Of a DNA stretch of 64,000 bases, positions 37,123-49,592 are shown in pieces. The position numbers and the translations under genes are program-made. This DNA is from Juglans regia. Lineage: Eukaryota > Streptophyta > Magnoliopsida > Fagales > Juglandaceae. The DNA lies in assembly GCF_001411555.2 (NCBI RefSeq), contig NC_049909.1, positions 17,594,623-17,658,622 of the forward strand. The letters run 5' to 3'. Within the stretch, counting starts at the first letter, position 1. Each line of letters begins with the position of its first letter. The notes under the pieces are model-generated. The model saw only the letters and a program-made list of their open reading frames with translations. It had not been told where the DNA came from and ran no database searches.

Positions 37123-38544
37123 TGTCTACAAAAACTATAGTATTGACAAAGTAGATTCTACAGACTAGCTATGAGATTGATGTCCAAGTCTTCTCTTGAA
37201 TACCCGGAAGGAGAACCCAATGCACAGAAAATAAATTTTGCAAAACCTGAAAAAAAAAATTGTTCAACATTTCAAACATGTTAATATCTGTCATTAATTT
37301 CTTGCAAAAATTTGCAAACTTATCACACAGTAATTGTATAAAAGAAAACCATTCAGATATGGCTTACAATCAAGAATTGATCAGCAAAAATCATATGTCA
37401 TCCATTATAAAACCTCGAGTTCAATAATATAATATTACCAGTTACATGCTTACATTTTCAAAAAATTAATAAAAAAAAGATGATAACCAACACAATTGGT
37501 CTCATCGTTTCATTATAAGCACTCAAAAAGAGTAAAGCCAATACAGTTCCTCACAACTAATCCGATGAAAAACCTAATAACTTGATAATTTATATTCAAA
37601 GGTAATCAAAGAGTTTATTAGGAAACTTATATTGACAAAATTGGGAAGTCTAAATCCTGTTATCCACAAAAAAAAATGGGGAAGAGAAAAAGGCCCATAA
37701 CTTGACCGATCATTGCAATAAAAACTCGAAGAGATGATTAAAGACTAATTCTAGAACACGAAATTGCAAGCATGAAACGTACCATATCCTGTGATTAATG
37801 GCCATTTTGTGCAAGCCCCTCTTCTCCCCAACATCATTGCAAGTCACTAACTAAAGAACAATTTTCTTCACTCTAAAAGCTCCCAATCGGCTGGGATACT
37901 AATACAATGCAAACAAACAAAATCAATAAATAAAGCCTTATAAAGACCTCCTTGTACGTGATACAGGCCACTGTGAGTTTTAATAAGGAGACAACCCCTT
38001 TAATAATGAAATTAAAATACCAAAAACCTTTTCAATCATAAAATATCTCCAGTTTCAAGATCAATCTCAATTTTAAAAAATCAATAACAACCTCAGTTCA
38101 ATCAACGACCTCTGCGCAAAATATGAAGTGAACATGAGGGAAATGAAAAACCCGTATACTTTTGAATATAAGAAATTTCGATTAGAGAATATTCTTGTTA
38201 TTGCTGATGTCGTTGCTTTCGTTTTTTTTTTTTTCTTAATCTAGAAAAAATAAAAATAAACGGTACTCGAGATGAAGTTTTCTTAAACTTTCTTTAGGTT
38301 TTATCAGCACTTTCTTCAAGTTTCTAAGCAACCATAGAGAAATAACCACCTAATCCCAGACGCACCGAAGATGCCATGGAAATTAGAAAGAATATCAATC
38401 AGGTTGAATTAAAAAATTATATATATTCGTGAAATTAATTACAAATCCCTTTCAAACAACTAAAATAAAAAGTAAATAAACAGGTCGGTCAGGAAAGTAG
38501 ACCACCAAATATGAAAATCTGCCATCGATGATCCAAGAGATTAC

Positions 38545-38650
38545 CTCAAAACGCGTAAACGCGGATCTTGATAGTTGATGCCAGCCCGGACAATCGAAGT
38601 TGTTTTGACTCGATGAGACCTAGAAAGTAGAAACTAGAAAGAGGAGCGCA
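38545..38650 (-). other. 5'UTR exon of RCD1-like copy 2
   Basis: On minus a donor (TTTTGAG then GTAATC) lies at 38545/38544, and an acceptor with a long T-tract (TTTTTTTTTCAG) lies at 37247. This leaves a 1.3-kb leader intron and an ATG exon that begins near 37246. The layout copies that of copy 1. The upstream edge is approximate. Confidence 0.6.
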
Positions 38651-39261
38651 GGGAGATGTACATAAATAATTGATGAGAAATGATACTCGTGGGTGGGGTC
38701 CACATTTTTATTGCTTGGGCAGGAAGGCAGAACGTGGCCGACCGGACCGGCCTTATCTTCTTGGAGGCTTGCGCGAAATTGAAAATCTAGCATCTACCAA
38801 ACTATTTATTTATTCTTTTTAAGATCATTTTTTTTATTCAACATTTTCTTGCACTTCGGATTTATTAAAAAAAAATCAATATTTACTTAAATTATATTTT
38901 TAAATAGATTTTTTTTTTAGTATTATTTTAAGAATAATTCTTATGTTAAAAGTTAATTGAGGATGAGGTCCTTCAATTATAAGTTTTTTTTTTTCATTTT
39001 CACCTGATGTCTCCAGTATTGTCCGTATAAAATTTTAATTTCTAATAAAAAATCAGTAATAACTCTAGAAAATATTATAATTATTTTCTATAAAAAAATA
39101 CTCTTATTAATGGAGTTATTGGAAAAAAATGTCGAATGACGACAACAACCCACACACGTGAGGGAAAGTGACAAAGGAAAACCTCCGATCGAGGAGTTGG
39201 TCGCGAAGATGATGAGTACAGGGGATGTATTGGTCAGTCTCCCATGGTCTTACTCTTTAAA

Positions 39262-39692
39262 ACTTATCCAAGGCTTGGTTTAAATTATACAGAACATAAG
39301 ATGAGATTAAATAAAATATTATTTTTTATTTTTATTTTTAAATTTTAAATTTTAAAAAATTAGATTATTTATTATACTTTATACAAAAATTTTAAAATTT
39401 TATAATAATTATATGAGATGAAATGAAATAACTTGTGTAACTAAATAAGTTTGTAAAAATATGAAAAGGAACCCATAAAGAATTGAAAGAGAGAAAAAAA
39501 AATAAAAGAGTAAACTATCTCTCCTCTTTTCGTCTCATATAATTATTATAATTTTTTAAAATTTTTATATAAAATATAATAAATAATTTAATTTTTTAAA
39601 ATTTTAAAATAAAAATAATATTATAATAATATTTTATTCAACTTTTAATAAAGCATCTCGTCTCATCTCATCTAAATTCGTATCAAACGAAG
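39262..39692. repeat. Two AT-rich MITEs in opposite orientation
   Basis: 39262-39452 carries ATGAGATTAAATAAAATATTA. 39515-39692 carries the reverse form ending CATCTCGTCTCATCTCATCT. About 60 bp separate them, so together they form a loose inverted pair. Confidence 0.5.
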
Positions 39693-41979
39693 CACGTTAA
39701 AGGGTGCTGCTACTAATCTACTAGTGTGTCATCCAGCTTTAAACGTTGGGCGTGCCCCTAGTATAAATTGTATATTTTATTTTATTTTTCATTTTTTATA
39801 TTTTTTAAATATTTTTAAAAAATAAAAAAATATATTAATATATTAAAAATCACTTCTTTAATTATTAAATAAAAATAAATAAATATATAAGCGGTCAAAA
39901 TTAATCATTTTCCAATGGTTGAAATACCGACAACAATAAACTCATATTTTTATTATTTTATTTAAATACGCATATTTAAGTATTAATGAGTGATAAAAAT
40001 GAAAAATTGCATATTAATTACGTAAGACATGGAATAAGACTTTTTAATATAAATTTTTATTTTAAATGGTATAATTTGATTTGTAATATTTAAATTTAAA
40101 TTTATGTTATTTTAAATAAAAAATTGTCATATTGAATATTTGCAATATTAGAATGCAAAAGTGACCCAAAAGTTTAAAGAGTAATGTTACGTATAGTTTT
40201 TAAATAGGGATTGTATTGTAAATTTAGTTAATTTTATCTTTAAAATTTTTCAAAATTACGATAATATTCTTATTAAAATAATACTTTTTTTTATTTAATG
40301 AAAAATTTATACATATAATCTTCAAATAGAATTTGAAATTACAAATAAAATTTCTCAAAGTTCAAAGTTTCAAACCCCATTCGTGTATCAAAAGCCAAAA
40401 GTGAATAAAGATAATAAAATAGACAAAAGAGAGCCGACCGATAAGTCTCGATAAAAGTGACCGGATGCAGCTGGAAAGAAAAAGGTGGGAAGGACTGTGG
40501 ACATAAAGGAAGGGTCGAGACCAAAGTTTTGAATGTGGTTTCGATTAAGGCACTAAAAGCAAATATTTTAGTATTGCTATCATTCAGGTACTGATTTGAA
40601 ATAATCTATATATATAAATTAATTAATTATATATATATATAAATTATATTTTAAAATAATATTAATATAAGGCTTAAAAAATTAAAACACATATTTATAA
40701 AATTCAATAATACTTATAAGTTCTTAATCTAACTATTAAAAAAATAATTATTCATCTTCATCAAGAAAACGAGAGTAAAAATTTGATTTTCAATTCTCAA
40801 AAAATAGAAATTAAAAAAAATTAATAAAATAGTATTCAGATGTAAGAATTTGAGTTAAAATTATGAAAATATGCTAAAAATATAAAATTTCGACCGATAT
40901 ATTGAAAATTAACTGGAATATTAAAAATCGGCTAGTATTGATCAAAACACATCGAAGTGACCAATATTTAATCTGATACGAAACATATATACTTTCTATA
41001 TCGGTTACTAATCTAATACAATAAATACCGATCGCACCAATTGATACAGCATGATATTTAAAACATCGGACAAGACGCTTGGCTTAAGCAAGCAAACAGA
41101 GAAAAAAAGATGGATTTTCTTTACTTGTGGGAGATAGATCTCTTCATCCTTAGTCACTAAGAGACCACCCCTCCTCCATCTCCCATTTTCATCCATGTAA
41201 AAAGAGAAAAAGTAAGATCTTGAAAATTTATAAAAGAGTAATGTTAAGTATAAGTTTCAAATAAACAATTAAGTAAATATTGATTTGAAAAGTGTGTTCT
41301 TTGTATCGAATTGAAAATCAAACTTTTCGTTCAAAAAGTTGAGTGATAATTGGTGAATAAGAATTTAGCAAAGATTGAGAGAAGTAATTGAATCGCACGG
41401 ATTAGGATCCCAAGTAATGCCTAAAACACTATGCAACACTGTTTGACAGAATCTTATTAACCCACTTTTATTCATTGAGAATAAAAAAGACGAAAACAAA
41501 CGAGGCCTTGGCAGAAGCTTACACAAATAATGGAACATTTAGTTTAATTCGATACATTAGGTAGAACCTCACCAACCGATCCAAACCATCGCAATTGAGT
41601 TAAAAGGAAATATATATATATATATATATAATTCATTGTTCTAATTAAAAATAAAAATTGTACACGTACAACTTTTTATATAACCATATTTTAAAATGAG
41701 TTTGTTTTAATAAAATGATATTATTTTTATAAATTATTTTATCAAAATACCCCTTATTTAAAATATGATTATATAAAAAGTTGTAAAAAATAAGCATGTC
41801 TATCATTTTCTTTATAAAAAAAACTACTAAGAGTCTATTTGACAATACAACTGTTTCCAAATATTCATATATATTCTCATATATTTTCTTTTCGAATACA
41901 GAAACGCTTTAATAACAGCCTACCTATGAGCTGGCTAGGCTGGCTACACGTAAGATAAAGATTTTGTAACACAATAGTA

Positions 41980-42152
41980 TGGAAAGTAACTAATTAATTC
42001 ATCTAATAGTAGAATAAAATATTGTGAGAATATTATTTTTTAATATTATTATTATTTTAAAATTTGAAAAAGTTATATTGTTTATTATATTTTGTGTGAG
42101 AATGATGATATGAGATGAGATAAGTTGAAATGAGTTTTGAATTCAAATCACT
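41980..42152. repeat. AT-rich MITE, GAGATGA family
   Basis: Contains AATAAAATATTGTGAGAATATT, then TTATATTTTGTGTGAG, then GATATGAGATGAGATAAG. Confidence 0.5.
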
Positions 42153-44828
42153 CTTAATCTTTTTTCATAAAATATTAAATTGCATTTTCTACATGTGCAT
42201 TAAATATTTGAAATTTAAAAATTTTAAACTTGAATTTTTGAAAAATGATTAATTATTATTTTTCACATACACATGATATGAGTAAAAGTTTAAATTTTAA
42301 TTTTTTGAAAAAATCATCTTTCACATGTATATGTTTTGTTTGAAAATCTTGAAAAGTAATTGATGATATTTTTGACACATGCAAAAGTTAAATGATTTAT
42401 TTGAAAATTTTGAAAAGTAAATATTGTTACTTTTGTCATATACAAAAAGTAAAATATTAGGTTTGAAAATTTTGACAAGTGAATGATAAAGTTTTGAAAA
42501 TTTTAAAAGATTATCTTAGACAATTGCAAAAAAAGATAAAGTTTTATTTAAAAATTTTAAAAAGTGGGTGGAGCTCATTTTTGACACATAAATATTTTAA
42601 AATTTAAAATTAAAGTCTATAAAGCCTAATGCACAGATGCGGATAAATGGAAATTTTGGGTAAGGGATGAGATTTGGTATAGGCAAAGTATATAGTTAGT
42701 CACATAACATGTTGACGTGGTGAAATGAGATTGGAGAGCTGGTTATGGCCGGAGACCAAACCATCTGGTCTTCAGGTTTTTTCTTTCAAATATCACTTAA
42801 ACATAAAATACTTTTAATTTTAAATTTTAAATTTTTTTATTTAATCACGACCTAATTATTACATATTTTTCAAACTCTCAAATAAAGTATAAAAAAAATT
42901 TACATTTTTATTTTTAAAACAAAAATTATATTCAAACAATTTGTTAATTTTATAATATTTTTATTTAATTTATATCTCTTATTTTTTAAAACTCAATAAA
43001 AAATTTTAATTTTAATTATTTTATTATTATTTATAAATATTCAGATATAATATCTAAACTAATTGCCCACACAGAGCTTGTGATAGTTATTATACTATTA
43101 ATTATTACTGTTTAAGGGGTTGAAAATTTGAGCCTTTCTCCCATACTTAAATTCCAATTATGACCCAACAACCCAGACAATAACTTTTATAAATTCTAAA
43201 AAAAAAAAAAAAAAAGAAAACTTATTTAAAGGAAATATCATTCTAAAGCATATTCTTTGGTAAGCTTCACTAATTTTGCAAAGGAAAATGCTATTCCTCG
43301 AGAAGATTTCCATCGAAAATTTCTACCGAAAATATATTTTATTTTATTTTTATTTTTTTATTTTTATTTAGTGATTAAAGAATATTTTTAAATGAATTTA
43401 TAATTTTTTTATATTTTTTAAAAATATTTAAAGTGTTTAAAAAAATGATTGAAAAAAAAGCAAAAAAAAAAAAAAAAAAACATTTGCCTTTCGGTAGAAG
43501 ATTTCGGTGGAAATCTTCTGTGAGTGTAGAAGTTCTCTTTTACAAATCCCAATTTCTCCGCAAAAATATTTCTTATGGGCCCATCTCTTTCATAAAAGAC
43601 AAACAATCACATCAGCTTTTTTTTTTTCTCAACAATTTCATAGAATTTAAGGAAAATTTTAAGTTGCGTTTAGGTATCAAAATCTGAAGTGATAAATCAT
43701 TTGAATTGATATATAAATAATAATATTTTATAAATTTTATTAAAATATATTTAAATATAAATAAATTGAGATATTAATTGAATATATGAAATGTATTAGG
43801 AAATGAGTTTAATTTTTTTATAAAAAATTTTAAAAATAATTAATTATATTAATAATTAACTTAAGATAAAGGCTCACTCTTAACAACCAAGCACCGCCTT
43901 AATTAAGGCTAAACGCTGCTTAAATCATTCAATGATTCCATTGACCAGTACTGGATTTGTCGCTTTGGACCGAATATGATGCAGAGAGCCTCGGGGGCCC
44001 AGTGCTCCTCAATCGCATTCTTGTAAGTTGTGATCAAATTATAAACTTACTTCTCAAGTCTCAACTTAAAACTTTAGAAAAAGTCTACTCCAAAGCCGGT
44101 TTCTTCTCCTACTCCACACACCAGCTGACGTAGCAAACTGGATTTAAATGAAAACAGTCTAGTCTTGTCCAACCCACTTCCCTCTTTTATCCTTCTCCTT
44201 TTGAGTTCTCTTTTCTCGTGTTTCCTCTCTAGTTTTACAAACACACCAGCTCTCTTTCTCTAGCTTTCTCTCTCTATATCTCTCTCTCGTTCTTTCGTCT
44301 ACAGATTCTCAATGATATAAAAAAAAATTTACAATTAGTTTTGCTCCCTTCAGAACAAGAAAAATGGAGATAAACGGCCACCAATAGGTTCTTCTCCGAA
44401 AAAAAAGAGTTCATTTTTCATTAAAAAAAAATCTCCAAGTATAATGTTAAGATGTGATTCTTTCTTTTGATGCGAATCTTGCCCTTGTTTTGGCGATGAA
44501 CTTTTACAATTTTGAATGGGTAAAACGCACGTCTTCACATTTTTTAATGCAATTCTTCACCTAGGATGATTCGGAATTTGGGAGTTGGGGCCCGAGTAAA
44601 GTGTAGGAGAAATTTCAACAAGTAAAACGTAAGTCTTGAAAAAAAAAAAAAAAAAAAAATTCCACCTCAGCCAGGTGTGTGGTGTTGGAAAAATAAAGGG
44701 CTTGAGAGTAGAATTACTCAAAACTTTAATGGCTACGAGAGAGAAATATTATTTGTCCTTTAACAAGGTTCTGAAGGGAATTTTCACAAACCACGGGACT
44801 AAAATGCAATTTCGTGTTGTTTCTTTTG

Positions 44829-44852
44829 CTGGGCCTGGGCCCGGGCCCTGTT
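44829..44852 (+). promoter_or_regulatory. GGGCC-rich promoter element upstream of SMN-like gene
   Basis: A GC-rich tract carrying TGGGCC and GGGCCC units lies about 90 bp before the ATG. TGGGCC/GGCCCA ('site II') elements are typical of TCP-regulated plant housekeeping promoters. A similar tract sits before DAD1. A remnant of a GC-rich TIR element is the alternative explanation. Confidence 0.4.
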
Positions 44853-44937
44853 TCAGGGATGTAAAGGAAGAGGGGAAGGGTTTTGGCTGGAGAGAGCGCG
44901 CCTCTGCAAGTCACTCGGAGAAGAACGATTAACAAAC

Positions 44938-47900
44938 ATGGGGAAGGAAGGTGACTTGTGGGATGATTCCGCTCTCACGCGCGCCTTCGACGACGCCATA
45001 TCCAAGTACAAGGTACTCTCTCTCTCTCTCTCTACACATGAGCGTGCACTCAGACTAACAAATATATTTGCATTGCTCAAGCACGGTACCTTTTCATAAT
45101 TCAGAACTAAATTCGTTGTTTTGGAAATATTTGATGTTCCTTGCAATCATAAGATATATATAACCCATACTTGGCTGTGGGACTACTTGAAATGGCTATG
45201 CTCTTTTACTTCTCCAAAAGAAGAAAGGTATGAGGAATTTACAGGAAAATTGATACCTTGGTGACATGGAGAGGCTGGTCATGATGAAAAACTAATTTTT
45301 ATAACTTTTTATTCTGGTGGCATGCATGGGTGTCGCCCGGAAGTTATAGGCGTTAAAACAACAACGCTGTTACATAAAATGTGCTGGTGAAATTTGGATG
45401 GAGCAGATTACATGTGGTTCTAATATGTTTTTATAGTTATTGTTTTGAAATAAAAAATGACAGACTTAAGGTTACTTAGTAAATACACACACAGCAACCT
45501 TACAGACACCCCCTATGCTCTATAATGACGATGGGGAGAATGATGGATCAAACACACAGAAGAACGAAAAAGTAGATACTGTGTGATGACTGACAAACAT
45601 ACCAAAGAAGTGTGGAAATTGATGTTTGCTTGGAGAACTTACCATTTTTTTGGTTTTTATGTAAAATGTTAACTGATATTTGACCATACTTGTGTTTCAA
45701 AAACTCTCATTCTATTGAATTGCACCATAAATTTGATTGCAGTAATGTTATAATATTTCCAAATACTTTCTTTTCCAGAAAATGCATAGCAAGAAAGGCC
45801 ATGATGCTTCAATTGACAGAGAAATGGATGTTAGCAGCACCGGGGAAAATGCCTCTGCTAATGTCAATGAAAGTCTTGAGGCTGGAAGGTTAGTATATAA
45901 ATGTGGTAGACTCATCTAATATATTCTCCCTGTTGTCTACAAAATCATTGGAAATGTTTATAAATATCGGCAGCATGATGCCACAACTCAAATTCACACG
46001 TCCTCTGCACTACGCACTTAACGTGTACCACACTCAAAGACCCATCATATCCACACCCCAAAACAGATGGATACCCACTCCCCCTTTCCCAAAGGAAAAT
46101 CTCCAAACTGCCAACCCATTTCCAGTTGAATCTATGGCTCAACCCTTATACAAGACTATAAGTCCTTGCTGCATGGACAAACCGCCCCCTGTTTGGGATC
46201 TCTTGTTCCTATTAATTCAACCAAATGGGACAAAGGGTTTGATCCTAAATGCCCAATTTCTTGTTCTTTAGGTCGGATTAAAAAATCTTGTTCCTCGAAG
46301 ATTTGGTGCCAAGGGATTTTTTTTTTATTTATAAAAAAAAAAGGATTTGGTGCCAAAAGTCTGACCCATTGATGATTCTTACAAGGACACATGAGCGAGG
46401 GTATTGCTTCATCTACAGTTATGTCACTGATGACACAAACTGAGCGAGAGGGACTGAAGTCCATTTCAATGCTTGGTGGCTTATTGAGATGGCACTGGCC
46501 GATTTGAGCTTATCGCATAAGAATGCCTTGCAGCAGGTGCATGGATCATGCCAAGCCCTGGCTTGCCAACCAGGACCAACCCATGAGAATTTGTTATAGC
46601 CAATGTGGTACATGATGCCGTATGGATTTAGATTAGAAAATTTTTAGCAGTAGGAGGGATTGTACACAAAGCAAATAAAAGCAACACAAAAGGTTTAACA
46701 TAGAGCTTATCATCTTTTGAAAAAGGTGAATGTACACTACAGTTCTTTGTCTCTAGGCTTTTGTATATATATCATGCATAACAACCCATTTTATTCTATT
46801 GTTTTATTTTCTTTGGGAAGTCGAATTTTTTTATTCTATTCTAATGCAAGATGAAGAGTTAAGTCGCACTGCAAGGCCCAAAACTAACCAACAATAGTTG
46901 GCATGCTCACATAAGCCCAAAACCAGATCATTACTAAACAATCTATTAGTTTTGTAAAGATCATTGTTTTTCTTCATAAACTTGTCGTATTTTTTGTATT
47001 TTTTTAAATGTATTTTCATTACCATCTTGTTTATTAAAAATTAGGGATGCAGATGAGAACAACAATGCTTCATCAAATACTGCAACAGACTTGGGAGAGA
47101 CTAATATTTTCCTTGTTAAAGAAAATCTTTGTGTAGATTCTCATGCACCTGAGCCCTGTATAGATTCATTGAATAGTCTACAAAAGCAAGATGTGGAAAG
47201 TGCTGGTAAAGGCTATTCATCTTTTCATAATGCAGAAGATTATAATGAGGTACTCAACCAATATTATGAGCTTGAGGAGAAGAGGCAAAAGATTTTGGAG
47301 CAGCTTTATCAATTTGGTGGTTGGAATAACCAATATTCTGTCGAAGGTTCTGTTCCTGCTGCACAGTGGGGTAGTTCTTCTACGCATCAAGAATGTCCAG
47401 TTCCTACAAGCCAAGTGTCTCATTCAAATGCATTTTGTTCATGCTGCCCATATGTTTCTCAATGTTGCAAAGTTCCATGTATTTCATGTCCTGGCTGTTC
47501 TTTGGGTGGGATTTATGTTGGCAAGACTTGTTCTGATAATTCTGTGGTGACGGTTGCTGGAAGTTCTGGCCTTCTCGAAGATGGTAACATTGTCAAAACA
47601 GCAATGGGAGCTGCAGAAAAGGCAATATCTTCCATGATGACAAAAGTTTCTGGTGATTCTAATATAAATGAAGGTAAACATGGTTTTCTGAGAGGAAATT
47701 TTTGCATGAAAATCTTAATGATGTAATGGTTTATCAATGGTGCTATAATGAAAATAGCGGAAATGCAGGGTTAAAATGCTGCCATTTGAAATGTGACTAC
47801 TAATTTATTTTGCCCAGAAACTAAACCTGTTGAGATGGCTTCTGTTTATAATTATATGAATTTGGCGATCTTGTTACCTCATCTGAACACCATTGGAAGT

Positions 47901-48636
47901 TATTGGGTTTTTAATTTCTCGATGTTGTTTCTTCGGGGTAATGTCACTCATTTTTCTGTTTTTTCTGATTTCATTTGTATCAATTGTTGGAATTAAATCT
48001 ACTTTACTTTGTATCTTCAATTTGTTCATCTGTGTAATTGAAAGGGTTCTTGATGCTCATATTAGATAGTATTGCGTACTGCTGCTATCCTTTAAACAAA
48101 TCAACACAGACTTGAATTAATGAGTAGTTTGGCTTTATCGGCATGGCATGACTTCACTCTTTGTGATATAAAGCATATGCTTCAAATGTTCCCAATATCT
48201 TAGTTCACTATTTCATGCTTCTCTCTTCCATTTGTGGGTCCATGATAAGAAGTGAATCCTGATTCCCACCCTTCCCTTCCATATGTCATGCTTACTTCTA
48301 CATTTTTTTTTATTGTTTGGGCCAAATGCTTTCTGACTATACCCATTTGTGATATATTGTCTTATCGTATTGGTAACTCTCTCATGGAATGCAGAGCAAG
48401 AGAGTGCAAAAACTGAAGGGGAAACGTCTCAAAGTCCCATCTCCAAAACAGATCTTACTGATGTTTTAAACGCATGGTATTCTGCAGGCTTCTACACTGG
48501 CAAGTAAGTATCTAGTTAAGCTTTCCTTCTTTAGTTTGATGAAAACCTAGGTTCAATTACGTCTAATTTAAATACCTCAAACCGGCATTCTGATAGGTAT
48601 CTTACTGAGCAGTCTATTGCAAAGAAACATGGCTAG
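44938..48636 (+). CDS. SMN: Survival motor neuron (SMN)-like protein
   Basis: Homologue of SMN, core of the complex that loads Sm proteins onto spliceosomal snRNAs (family knowledge). Exons: 44938-45012, 45779-45888, 47045-47673, 48395-48503, 48597-48636. Total 963 nt, 320 aa plus stop, all GT-AG. The N-terminal GDLWDDSALTRAF...AISKYK (residues 5-25) matches the Gemin2-binding helix (human ..DIWDDTALIKAYDKAV..). The C-terminal VLNAWYSAGFYTGKYL is a YG-box-like oligomerisation motif. Between them are a charged helix near 128-158 (YYELEEKRQKILEQL) and a Cys-rich cluster near 193-213 (eight Cys in 21 residues). I see no Tudor domain with its aromatic cage, although animal SMN has one. The start is the first ATG and keeps the conserved MGKEGDLWDD. 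The gene converges with the At1g32220-like gene 1 kb downstream. Confidence 0.9.
45889..47044 (+). other. Second SMN intron with a GC-richer insert
   Basis: About 45960-46620 is markedly less AT-rich than the rest of the intron and reads open for about 100 codons on both strands. I recognise no domain. It looks like old inserted DNA. Confidence 0.35.
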
Positions 48637-49592
48637 CCATAGCCAGGCTTTCTCCAACAACGTCAAGCAGAGGCAAGCAGACCTCAGAGGCATTAAAATT
48701 TTTTGTCAATTGTATATCCAACGGATAGTATTTACGTTTATTCAAGGATCTGTTTGACTAAAAGCGCTATATCAAGCTTTTTCAGGGACTGAAATGCATC
48801 ATCTGATCACTTGAGCTTATGCAGCACGGTATCTTTGTGCAGACATAGACCCCTTATTCTTTAACTAGGCGTAGTGAGAGTGCTTCAGGAATTCTGAGAA
48901 TAGTAATAAAAAAGTAATGATAGAATATTAAATAGTAATAAAAAATAAGTAAAAAATAATAATAAAATAATAAATAGTAGTGAGAAATGTCAACTCAAGC
49001 TTTTAAAAAGATTATTTGGTTATTTTTTTTTCACTTGTCAGACATCAACTTCTCTTGTACCCAGCAAAAGAAAAACACGAATGCTAGACATGTTCTGCAG
49101 TTGTACAGAAAATAATGTATATTATATTATATATAATAAACTCTAAACAGCAGATTAGGTCGGATCAGCATCTAAAATGGGTCAAAAGTCATTGAAAATT
49201 CATCAAAACTCGAACGGATCTTTGTCAAATCATATCATCAAACTGGGTTGCCACAATCACAACCCTCTCCCACAAGCCCAACACACAGATGAACCAGGGT
49301 GGGGGGACACGAAGATTTGTGCTGAAATAGAAACGTTTGTGACACTATGCAAGTTACCAGACCTACAAGATATCTAAAATGAGTTATCGATAAAACTAAA
49401 ATATAAAGTCGTTGCCTCAAAGACAGTTTGTATGTAAAATTTTCGAATCTTTACAATGTTTCGAGATATTTCATCCCCATGCAGGGGGGTAGGTAGCACC
49501 GTAGGCAGAACCAGGTGCAATGTGAATATATGCTATACCCAAAAACCTGCATGCTTTGTTAACCATATTTCATTCCATATGGAAAAGCTAAA
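48637..49592. other. Convergent intergenic spacer
   Basis: Holds the 3'UTRs of the SMN-like (plus) and At1g32220-like (minus) genes. An AATAAA lies near 48905 inside AT-rich repeat sequence. No other gene seen. Confidence 0.5.

Larger units (their letters stand above)
38700..44937. other. AT-rich intergenic region between copy 2 and SMN-like gene
   Basis: No gene seen. It holds several AT-rich MITEs, TA runs (about 41613-41630), a diverged stretch of AAATTTTGAAAAGT-type repeats (42180-42600), and poly-A runs near 43200, 43465 and 44640. A long pyrimidine-rich stretch (44160-44300) may be leader-like, but no frame follows it. Confidence 0.5.

Noticed and set aside
41008..41196. Short frame at 41.0-41.2 kb
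   Set aside because: No family resemblance, no splice sites of quality, AT-rich flanks.
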